Origin: Sinonovacula constricta
Taxonomy: Eukaryota > Mollusca > Bivalvia > Cardiida > Solecurtidae
Length of the DNA: 64,000 nucleotides
Reading direction: 5' to 3'
NCBI GenBank assembly: GCA_007844125.1
Contig: CM017560.1
Span: 7,098,759 to 7,162,758 of the forward strand
The stretch's first letter is position 1. The number at the start of each line of letters is the position of its first letter. Positions 41,101 through 53,100 of the stretch are shown one piece after another. Below the pieces are notes generated by a model. It had not been told where the DNA came from, did no database searches, and saw nothing but the letters and a program-made list of their open reading frames with translations. Made by a program: the position numbers and the translations under genes.

Positions 41101-44100
41101 TGCAACCATCACTATACACAATGGTAGGCCATGTTACCCCTATCCTGCTGGCTCTAGATGCAACCATCACTATACACAATGGTAGGCCATGTTACATCTA
41201 TCCTACTGGCTCTAGATGCAACCATCACTATACACAATAGTAGGCCATGTTACTCCTATCCTGTAGGCTCTAGATGCAACCATCACTATACACAATGGTA
41301 GGCCATGTTTAGCCTATCCTGTAGGCTCTAGATACAACCATCACTATACACGATGGTAGGCCATGTTACCCCTATCCTGCTGGCTCTAGATGCAACCATC
41401 ACTATACACTATGGTAGTCCATGTTACCCCTATCCTGTAGGCTCTAGATGCAACCATCACTATACACAATGGTAGGCCATGTTACCCCTATCCTGTAGGC
41501 TCTAGATGCAACCATCACTAAACACGATGGTAGGCCATGTTACCCCTATCCTGCTGGCTCTAGATGCAACCATCACTAAACACGATGGTAGGCCATGTTA
41601 CCACGATCCTGTAGGCTCTAGATGCAACCATCACTATTCACGATGTTAGGCCATGTTACCCCTATCCTGCTGGCTCTGGATGCAACCATCTCTGTACACA
41701 ATGGTAGGCAATGTTACCCCTATCCTACTGGCTCTAGATGCAACCATCACTATACACAATGGTAGGCCATGTTACCCCTATCCTACTGGCTCTAGATGCA
41801 ACCATCACTATTCACAATGGTAGGCCATGTTACCCCTATCCTGCTGGCTCTGGATGCAACCATCTCTGTACACAATGGTAGGCCATGTTACCCCTATCCT
41901 GCTGGCTCTAGATGCAACCATCACTATACACAATGGTAGGCCATGTTACCCCTATCCTGTAGGCTCTAGATGCAACCATCTCTATACACAATGGTAGGCC
42001 ATGTTACCCCTATCCTGCTGGCTCTAGATGCAACCATCACTATACACAATGGTAGGCCATGTTACATCTATCCTGTAGGCTCTAGATGCAACCATCTCTA
42101 TATACGATGGTAGGCCATGTTACCCCTATCCTGCTGGCTCTAGATGCAACCATCACTATACACAATGGTAGGCCATGTTACATCTATCCTACTGGCTCTA
42201 GATGCAACCATCACTATACACGATGGTAGGCCATGTTACCCCTATCCTGCTGGCTCTAGATGCAACCATCACTATACACAATGGTAGGCCATGTTACCCC
42301 TATCCTGTAGGCTCTAGATGCAACCATCACTATACACAATGGTAGGCCATGTTACATCTATCCTACTGGCTCTAGATGCAACCATCACTATACACAATGG
42401 TAGGCCATGTTACCCCTATCCTGTAGGCTCTAGATGCAACCATCACTATACACGATGGTAGGCCATGTTACCCCTATCCTGTAGGCTCTAGATGCAACCA
42501 TCACTATACACGATGGTAGGCCATGTGACCCCTATCCTGTAGGCTCTAGATGCAACCATCACTATACACAATGGTAGGCCATGTTACATCTATCCTACTG
42601 GCTCTAGATCCAACCATCACTATACACAATGGTAGGCCATGTTACCCCTATCCTGTAGGCTCTAGATGCAACCATCACTATACACAATGGTAGGCCATGT
42701 TACCCCTCTCCTACTGGCTCTAGATCCAACCATCACTATACACAATGGTAGGCCATGTTACCCCTATCCTGCTGGCTCTAGATGCAACCATCACTATACA
42801 CAATGGTAGGCCATGTTACCCCTATCCTACTGGCTCTAGATGCAACCATCTCTGTACACAATGGTAGGCCATGTTACCCCTATCCTGCTGGCTCTAGATG
42901 CAACCATCACTATACACAATGGTAGGCCATGTTACATCTATCCTGCTGGCTCTAGATGCAACCATCTCTGTACACAATGGTAGGCCATGTTACCCCTCTC
43001 CTGTAGGCTCTAGATGCAACCATCACTATACACGATGGTAGGCCATGTTACCCCTATCCTGTAGGCTCAAAATGCAACCATCTCTGTACACAATGATAGG
43101 CCATGTTACCCCTATCCTGTAGGCTCTAGATGCAACCATCACTATACACGATGGTAGGCCATGTTACCCCTATCCTGTAGGCTCTAGATGCAACCATCAC
43201 TATACACAATGGTAGGCCATGTTACCCCTATCCTGTAGGCTCTAGATGCAACCATCACTATACACGATGGTAGGCCATGTTACCCCTCTCCTGTAGGCTC
43301 TAGATGCAACCATCACTATACACGATGGTAGGCCATGTTACCCCTATCCTGTAGGCTCTAGATGCAACCATCACTATACACGATGGTAGGCCATGTTAAC
43401 CCTCTCCTGTAGGCTCTAGATGCAACCATCACTATACACGATGGTAGGCCATGTTACCCCTATCCTGTAGGCTCTAGATGCAACCATCACTATACACGAT
43501 GGTAGGCCATGTTACCCCTATCCTGTAGGCTCTAGATGCAACCATCACTATACACGATGGTAGGCCATGTTACCCCTATCCTGTAGGCTCTAGATGCAGC
43601 CATCACTATACACAATGGTAGGCCATGTTACCCCTATCCTGTAGGCTCTAGATGCAGCCATCACTATACACAATGGTAGGCCATGTTACCCCTATCCTGT
43701 AGGCTCTAGATGCAGCCATCACTATACACAATGGTAGGCCATGTTACCCCTATCCTGTAGGCTCTAGATGCAGCCATCACTATACACAATGGTAGGCCAT
43801 GTTACCCCTATCCTGTAGGCTCTAGATGCAGCCATCACTATACACAATGGTAGGCCATGTTACCCCTATCCTGTAGGCTCTAGATGCAACCATCACTATA
43901 CACAATGGTAGGCCATGTTACCCCTATCCTGTAGGCAATCCACATGTGTCATAGCAGCAGATATAAATTAACATTCTAAATCAAATTGTAAGACATGTGT
44001 AGAGTTCTACACATTACAAAACAAACATACGCAGCCTTATTTAAGACAAGTACCACATGTAGTGTCAGACACTTGGATCATTTTACTCAACCAAACAATG

Positions 44101-47100
44101 AATGTGGTATCAAAATGATATTTACAGGTCTCTCAAATGTGCCTAACAGATGTTTCTTTGGTTACTCTAGCAACAACGGGTAGATCTAGAAGTACATCGC
44201 TTGAAGCTTTTGCACTTCAGTCTGGTGAAGTGCTCACTTCTGTGGCAGTGCCTATTAATCCAATGGTAAGTACTTAAAGCAGTTGGAGTACTCATTTACT
44301 CTTTTGCTGTAATTTTTTCCCCCCTTCTTATCTTTCAGTTTTGCATCATAGTCTGTGTAAAAAGGTCATTTGCCTTTATAAGCAAACACTAATAAAAGCT
44401 TTTTTTATAACTTTGGAATTTAAGTAATGTAACTGGAGACAGAACATTTTGCACGCAACAGCTTAAATCCTTTAGGAGTTAACTTAAAACTTACTTAAAA
44501 GACTACCTTCTGTTTCTTGCTGCATCAAACTTTATGCTTTGGTACACTGTTTATCTTTTAAGTGTTTTCTAAGAGCTGTTAACTTACTAGAACTAGTGAG
44601 TATTGTTGTATGATTTATTTACTTACAAATTAAATTTATTGATTACTGCTCATCATGAAGCTAGTACACAATTTTATGTACATATGCTTGCAATGAGCGA
44701 ATGAAGAAAATATTAATCTTATGCTATGAAATATTTCCTACTAATTTTTGCTTCTATATTGACATAATTGTACACACAGCACCATTACCTAGACAGTGGT
44801 TGTACCAAGCCTACAACTACCATCAGAAGCTGATATAGACTTAGGGATATTTTTAAGTTACATGTTTGATAACATTGGTACTATATTCAAGGTTACCAGT
44901 GCTTAAGTGTGTCTTGGCCTAGGATTGAATCCACTACTGCCCCTACTTAGCCCTTTACTTGTTGGAATTAACATTTTCCCTACTGACATAAAACATACCC
45001 TTCCCAGCAAGTAAAGATTTTACTATGGGTTGAAGCTCTGCCCACTACATTGCCATGGCAGGTTATGTCAGTTTGAACATATTGTATTTCCTCCACAGAA
45101 GACCTACACCAGTTTTTACAAGGCCTCTGACAGACGTTCATTCTCCCTTGCCATAATCAACAGTGGTATGGTTGTCAGGTTCACACCATCCAACCAAGTC
45201 CAGGATCTCCGGTATTATTAAAGACAAAAACATTTTTCTAATTTTTATCTTTGGCAAACATAAAAAAATACATGTAAATCACATTTTCATTTTATTTTAT
45301 GATCCTGTGTTTGTATTTTTACAAGGTTATATAAGTATATATATCCATTTTCATCACCAATACAAACGAGAACTTGAGTGGTTATATTTACGTACTAAGT
45401 TTAACCTAGGTCTATATTTTACATACAACGTTGGTCCATATTTAACATACCAAGTTAGTCTTGAGATAATTACATATTTAGTTAGTCTTAGGTTGTATTT
45501 TACATAGCAAGTTAGTCCAGCATTCTTTATTAAACATACTAAGTTAGTCCTAGGTCAATCTTTCTCATATCATGTTAGCCTAACAGTCAAAATGTACAAA
45601 TGAGGTAGTCACATGTCTATGTTTTACATACCAACCAGGTTCATGAGTTCATATTTACAAACCATGTTTGTTCCAGAGTAATATTTTACATACCAAATAA
45701 GTCCCAGGTCTATATTTCTACATACTATGTTACTCAAGCAGTCTATATTTACATACCAAGCAAGTCCCAGGTCTATATTTCTACATACTATGTTACTCAA
45801 GCAGTCTATATTTACATACCAAGCAAGTCCCAGGTCTATATTTCTACATACTATGTTACTCAAGCAGTCTATATTTACATACCAAGCAAGTCCCAGGTCT
45901 ATATTTCTACATACTATGTTACTCAAGCAGTCTATATTTACATACCAAGCAAGTCCCAGGTCTATATTTCTACATACTATGTTACTCAAGCAGTCTATAT
46001 TTACATACCAAGCAAGTCCCAGGTCTATATTTCTACATACTATGTTACTCAAGCAGTCTATATTTACATACCAAGCAAGTCTCAGGTCTATATTTCTACA
46101 TACAGTCAACTCTCGTTATCTCAAAATCGGTTATCTCATATTTCCGGTTATGTCAAACTGTTTTCTACGGTCCCGTTTTTTCCCTATAGTTTCTATATAG
46201 TTCGACTCCGCTTAACTCAAATTTGGATGTGTCAAATTATCGGATATATCAAACTAAATTCTTTGTCCCCACACGTATAAAACTGTTGAAATTAGTTGGT
46301 TTATTTCAAACTTCAAATTGCTATAAGATGCAAAACGGCAACAATAGTGATTTTCACACCTACCGTGAAACTCGCGAAGATTTGAGAGCGAGTTTTATCG
46401 CCAATTATCGGCAATCAGGATGTCACGTAATTTAGAGAAGAGGTTAATCGATTATTATTTAATTAGCTGATTAAATGAACAACAATTTCGTTAATCAATT
46501 AACGCTGATTAAAGTGTTTCAGTTTGTACTTGTTGTTGTAACAGTTTTTGAGAACTTGTTGACACGGCCTTCTCAACTTGTAAATAAAATGAGAGGTCGC
46601 GTTAGTGATTTTATCATTCTTCCACTACCTACCCACAATACACGTACTGATTATTGAATAAAAAAAATAAGATTGGTTATGGCAGCAGACCAGACACGAG
46701 AAAGTGTCGCGCAATCTGATGAAAGACCCGGTCTTAGTACTGGAGGGATAGTCAGATCGACATTAAACAAGAGTTGACTGTATCCTTAAATTCGGATAAC
46801 TCAAACTTCGGATATCTCAAACTATTTTCTACGGTCCCTTGAAATTTGAGATAACGAGAGTTGACTGTACTATGTTACTCAAGCAGTCTATATTTACATA
46901 CCAAGCAAGTTCTATGTCTATGTTTCTACATGACATACTATCCAAGGAGCCTATATTTACATACCAAGCAGGTCTATATTTCTACATGACATACTATCCA
47001 AGCAGCCTATATTTACATACCAAGCAGGTCTATATTTCTACATGACATACTATCCAAGCAGCCTATATTTACATACCAAGCAGGTCTATATTTCTACATG

Positions 47101-50100
47101 ACATACTATCCAAGCAGCCTATATTTACATACCAAGCAAGTCCCAGGTCTATATTTCTACATGACATGTTATCCAAGCAGCCGATATTTACATACCAAGC
47201 AAGTCACTGGTCTATATTTCTACATGACATACTATCCAAGCAGCCTATATTTACATACCAAGCAAGTCCCAGGTCTTTATTTCTACATGACATACTATCC
47301 AAGCAGCCTATATTTACATACCAAGCAAGTCACAGGTCTATATTTCTACATACTATGTTACTCAAGCAGTCTATATTTACATACCAAGCAAGTCCCATGT
47401 CTATATTTCTACATGACATGTTATCCAAGCAGCCTATATTTACATACCAAGCAAGTCCCATGTCTATATTTCTACATGACATGTTATCCAAGCAGTCTAT
47501 ATTTACATACCAAGCAAGTCACAGGTCTATATTTCTACATGACATGTTATCCAAGCAGCCTATATTTACATACCAAGCAAGTCACCGGTCTATATTTCTA
47601 CATGACATACTATCCAAGCAGCCTACATTTACATACCAAGCAAGTCACAGGTCTATATTTCTACATGACATACTATCCAAGCAGCCTATATTTACATACC
47701 AAGCAAGTCACAGGTCTATATTTCTACATGACATACTATCCAAGCAGCCTATATTTACATACCAAGCAAGTCACAGGTCTATATTTCTACATGACATACT
47801 ATCCAAGCAGCCTATATTTACATACCAAGCAAGTCACCGGTCTATATTTCTACTTGACATGATACTCAGCAGTCTATATTAACATACAATGTTAGTCCAA
47901 GGTCTGTATTCTACATAACAAACAGTCCCTGGTCTATATTTTTCAGTAAGTCCTACGGTCTATATTTCTACATACCATGTTTATCCAGGGATCTTTATTT
48001 TACAAACCAAGTTAGCCTTAGGACTGTATTTTGCATACCCTTTTAGTCAAGTGGTCTATATTAACATACCAAGTTAGTTCAGCATTCAATAATTATTTAC
48101 CAAGTAAGTCCCAGGTCTATATTTCTAAACATTTTTATTCTCGACTGACTGTATAGAAACTGTCCATTATGTTCAGGGTCTATAATTTATATGCCTAGTT
48201 AGTCCAGAGGATAGATGGTCTGCATTGTACACACCAAGTCAGTCCAGAGAGAGAGGTCTGTATTGTACATACCAACATTGTCCAGGAAGAGAGGTCTGTA
48301 TTGTACATACCAAAACAGCCCAGCGAGAGAGGTCTGTACTCTACACATAAAGTTAGTCCAGAGTATAGAGGGTCTGTATTGTACACACCAAGTTAGTCCA
48401 GGGAGTGAAGTCTGTATTGTACACACCAGTTTAGTCCAGGGAGAGAGGTCTGTATAATACACACCAAGTTAGTCCAGGGAGAGAGGTCAGTATTGTACAC
48501 ACCAAGTTAGTCCAGGGAGAGAGGTCAGTATTGTACACACCAAGTTAGTCCGAGGAGAGAGGTCAGTATTGTACACACCAAGTTAGTCCAGGGAGAGAGG
48601 TCAGTATTGTACACACCAAGTTAGTCCAGGGACAAAGGTTTGTATTGTACACACTGAGTAAGTCCAGAGGAGAGAGGATCTGTATAGATAGTTTCCATGT
48701 GATGTCATCGACACTGATAAGACAGTTTAAGGCAGCCATCTTTGTGGGCAGAAGCTAATGCAGGCTGAAATCGGGAAATATGTGCTGTATTAACTCACCA
48801 CTGTGTTTTTATTTTTCAGTCTATTTTACTGAATTTTATATCAAATTTTACAGCTTTTATAAAGTATTTTAAAAATCAAAACTATATTTTGATAGTTTAA
48901 AAGATTAAAGAAATACAACCGAAAATGATACACTGTTCATTTTGATTTAAGTATGAGCCAATAGTTTTATTTATTTCTGTGTATTAATTCTGTGTGCATT
49001 TATCAATTGGAAAAATATGGTGTTCTAAAAATATGAATTTCAAGAGCTTTCCAATGTTGTATAGGTTTTTATTTTTGGACCACGAATGAAGAAATGACAA
49101 GAAAATAAAATTTGCCCTTCTATACAATGCATATGAAAATCCCTTTAAGTCACCATCAAAGATGGCTGCCAAGATAAGGGATTTTCACTGATGTGGAAAC
49201 TATCTATATTACGCTCCAAGTAAATCCCAAGGAGAGAGGGTATGATTTGTATGCACCAAGTTAGTCCAGAGAATAGAGGTTATGCACTGTACATACCAAG
49301 TCAGTCCAAGGGAGAAAGGGTCAGTATTGTACACACCACATAAGTCCAGGGGAGAGAGGGTCAGTATTGATCACACCACGTTAGTCCAGGGGAGAGAGGG
49401 TCAGTATTGTTCAAACCAAGTTAGTCCAGGGAGATAGGTCTGTACTCTACACATCAATTTAATACAGAGGAAAAATGATCGGTATTTTACACACCAAGTT
49501 GGTCCAGGGGGGAGAAATCTGTTTTGTTCACACCAAGTTAGTCCAGGGGAGAAAGGATCTGTATTGTATACACCAAGTTAGTACAAGAGAGAGAGAGAGA
49601 GAGATGATCTGTACTGTACACACAAAGTTAGTATGTTAGAGAGAAAAGCTCTGTATTGAACACACCAAGTTAATCCAGGGTAGATAGGGTCTATACTGTA
49701 CACACCAAGTTTATCCGGGAGTGAGTGGATCTATTACTGTACACACCAAGTTTAATTCAGGGAAAAGATGATCTATTACTGTACACACCAAGTTAGTCCA
49801 GGGGAGAAAGGGGTCTATTATTGTACACACCAAGTCAGTCCAGGGGAGAGAGGGTCGATACTATACACACCAGGTTAGTACAGGGGAGAAAGCATCTATA
49901 TTGTACACACGAAGTTAGTACAGGGGAGAGAGGATCTGTACTGTACACACCAAGTTAGTACAGGGGAGAGAGGATCTATTACTGTACACACCAAGTTAGT
50001 CCAGGGGAGAAAGAGTCTATACTACACACATCAAGTTAGTACAGGGGAAAGAGGGTCTATGCTGTACACACCAAGTTAGTACAGGGGAGAGAGAGTCTTT

Positions 50101-53100
50101 ACTGTACACCATGTTAGTACAGGAGAGAGAGGGTCTATACTGTACACACCAAGTTAGTCCAGGGGAGAGAGCGTCTATGTTGTACACACCAAGTTAGTCC
50201 AGGGGAGAGAGGATCTATACTGTACACACCAAGTTAGTCCAGGGGAGAGAGGATCTATACTGTACACACCAAGTTAGTCCAGGGGAGAGAGCGTCTATGT
50301 TGTACACACCAAGTTAGTGCAGGGGAGAGAGGATCTATACTGTACACACCAAGTTAGTACAGGAAAGAGAGGGTCAGTACTATACACACTAAGTTAGTCC
50401 AGGGGTCTATATTTCACATATAGTGCAGTCATAATACTAAGAATCTCCACAGGGCAGACCAATTTTTTCATAAAAGAGCAGAATACATAAAATCTCAACT
50501 AACATGACAGTCAATGCATAATGCATATATCAGGACTTGATGTGCCCCAAATGATTGCTTCATTATTGTAATGATGTAGCTGTGCTATTTATTCAGTAAG
50601 AATGGAATTAAATGCAAAATAACAGAACAAGCATATTTTTGAGTGATTTAATTTTTATCTTTAAATTGTTTTATTTTTAAGTTTAACTTTGAGTACAAAT
50701 TTTTATCTGCAATGAGAATCTACTTAGGCTTTACAATATATACTGAGTATTAGGACATTCTGCAACAGGGTCCAGTGTATTCTTGAAATTTGTCACAATT
50801 TTTATTCTTGTATCAATCATTGCAACAAAAGAGTTCAGAGTAGTTTTTCTCTTAAAGATTTCAAAACAGCCAGATATGTAAAACGGAGACATAGTTGAGT
50901 GTGTAATTGTTTTAAGGTGCTTGTCATCTTATCACGCTTTTTGATCCAGTGCTTCACAATCAGAACATTCAGAACATATTTGTATACAGATATAAAGGAA
51001 GAATAATGGGGTTGGCCATTATATTCATGAAAGACTGTACATCCATAGTATTATGATTTTACTGTACAAAGTTAGTCCAGGGAATTAATATGTTACCAGG
51101 ATAATGTTTTATATATTCATTTTTATGTTGTTTTTTTTTGTTTTTCAGACTGAGCTTTGGCGGCATCAGAAATCAGGCAGTGTTGATGTCAAAGGTCAGC
51201 TCCCTGGCACAAGGAAAGTAAGTTGACATGGAATGGCAGAAATGTTAACATGTACTGTGTGATATGTTAAAAATATTTTGGCATGCACATTGACTGACTA
51301 TATTATTAAAGTAATAAATCCAATGGTATATTTTACTTTACATGTTTAATTCCTGATGGAAACCATATTATGGGTTAATAATTAAAACTGTTAAACTAAA
51401 AACAGTGCTGGGTCATTAATTCCTTCCTCTTTTACTATTATTACTATTATTGCATGCTTTACACATTATATATATTTAATTATTAAAGGTCACATTTTTT
51501 GTGACAGCTGCATAAAAGGTACATATTTATGTTGATTAAGTCAGATCTTGTATACATGTATAAACATCATGTTCCCTTACATTCCTGAAATTATTACAAG
51601 TTGAAAACATCAAATATTTGAATCTATAAAAAATGCTTGCTGAGCTGTTTTTGCATTTTACTTCTAAAACAGAGTATGTATACTTTTCATCAAAGATCTT
51701 TGCACATAATGACTGGATTCACAGTCCGAAACACATCCACCCCAATATTATATTACAACATCAATAACCCACACCTTATTTGTACTTTAATGGTGTTTTT
51801 TTTTTTACTTTTCAACTGCTACAAGTTCGTAAAGTTTGTTTTTCCTAGTGTTTTTTTTTATTATATAAATCTCATTCAGGCATGTATTGTTAAAACCAAA
51901 ATAAAAGATGACTCTCAGTTATACAAATCAATTATACTTTACCTTTTGTGTAAAATTAAAAAAGAATGTTTAGCTTAACATAGATCAATCTTATATGCAC
52001 CTTCAATTTGTTTTGTTTGTTTTTGTCTTGTGCAAGAAATACTGACACATGTCATAGACATATATAGACTTATATATGCACTGTTAAATAGGCTTTAAAG
52101 ATATCAGTAAAAATCAATCAATAACATTTAAATAAAATAAAAAACTTAACTAGATATGGCCTATGTATGAAACACAAAAAATAAGATATCACTATCGGCC
52201 TTGAATCCACGAAACCTCATCAGTGTCTCCACAAGTGGGATGTGTATACACATTACATGTTATATTTAGGCTTGTATGAAAAACTATAAAAAAGGACTAT
52301 ATGAACTATTTACTTCTATACACATATGTATACCTTTACCATGATGTATATGTCTGATTTTTAAAATAAAATATAAAATAAAATTAACAACAGCTGTGTT
52401 AAGCTGCTTCTGCCATCAGTTTGCAACAATTAGTATATTTTTGTTTGTAATATTAGGTTCATATGCAAGATGTAGTTATGGCTCACACACTATCCACAAA
52501 CAGCTGTATGAGCCTTGGTAGAGTGAGTGCCTGTAGATCATTAGGCTGCAGATAGGATCCTCTAGCAAGATGTTACATCTAGCAAGATGGTACAGAGTTT
52601 TAATTATTGGTTTAAAGGCAATTACTTATTGACCATATGCATGAATAATGGTCTTGAAATTACAAACTTGTCAAACATGTCTGTACTTCTGCCAGGTGCC
52701 TCATTGTTACACTGTTAAGATAGACTGTAAACTCTTGTCATTCTGCAGATGTTAAAACAATCACATGGCAATGTTCTGAATTACAACTTGTTGAATGCAC
52801 AGGCTATTACAAATGCAACTGCCAGTCCCATCATTCTACCTTCTTGAATCACATTTTGATGAATGCACAGGCTGTTACAAATGCAACTGCCAGTCCCATC
52901 ATTCTTCCTTTTTGAATCACATTTTGATGAATGCACAGGCTATTACAAATGCAACTGCCAGTCCCATCATTCTACCTTTTTGAATCACATTTTGATGAAT
53001 GCACAGGCTATTACAAATGCAACTGCCAGTCCCATCATTCTTCCTTTTTGAATCACATTTTGATGAATGCACAGGCTGTTACAAATGCAACTGCCAGTCC

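Larger units (their letters stand above)
26134..43936 (+). repeat. 58-bp exon-intron-boundary array in intron 11 (~245 copies)
   Basis: Each unit is about 40 bases from the 3' end of exon 11 (tcctgctggctctagatgca followed by accatcactgtacacaatg), then a donor gtaggc or gtaggt, then about 18 bases of intron (catgttacccctat). The first copy is exon 11 itself. Two main subtypes exist, ctgctggctct and ctgtaggctct. About 3.6 kb of transposon sequence interrupts it. Units are 58 bp, so the frame shifts at each copy, and read-through from exon 11 meets TAG within the second unit's own GGTAG donor. The array ends at cctgtaggcaatcc near 43936, 234 bp before exon 12. Higher-order duplications are visible (variants cgatcctactgg...catcgc recur at about 35630, 37480 and 40615). 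Confidence 0.95.

Noticed and set aside
26134..43936. CRISPR-like array
   Set aside because: The whole 58-bp unit repeats without unique spacers, and the unit derives from exon 11; the genome is eukaryotic.
26134..43936. Repeated real exons (tandem exon duplication encoding extra protein)
   Set aside because: Units have donors but no acceptors, are not a multiple of three, and drift away from coding sequence (ctgtagg).
45624..47882. Frames of 157-254 codons in the 63-bp family
   Set aside because: Period is a multiple of three and stop-free; both strands are open.
52500..52600. Second SINE head (gagccttggtagagtgagtg)
   Set aside because: Some A-box resemblance, but no B box, core or tail was found.
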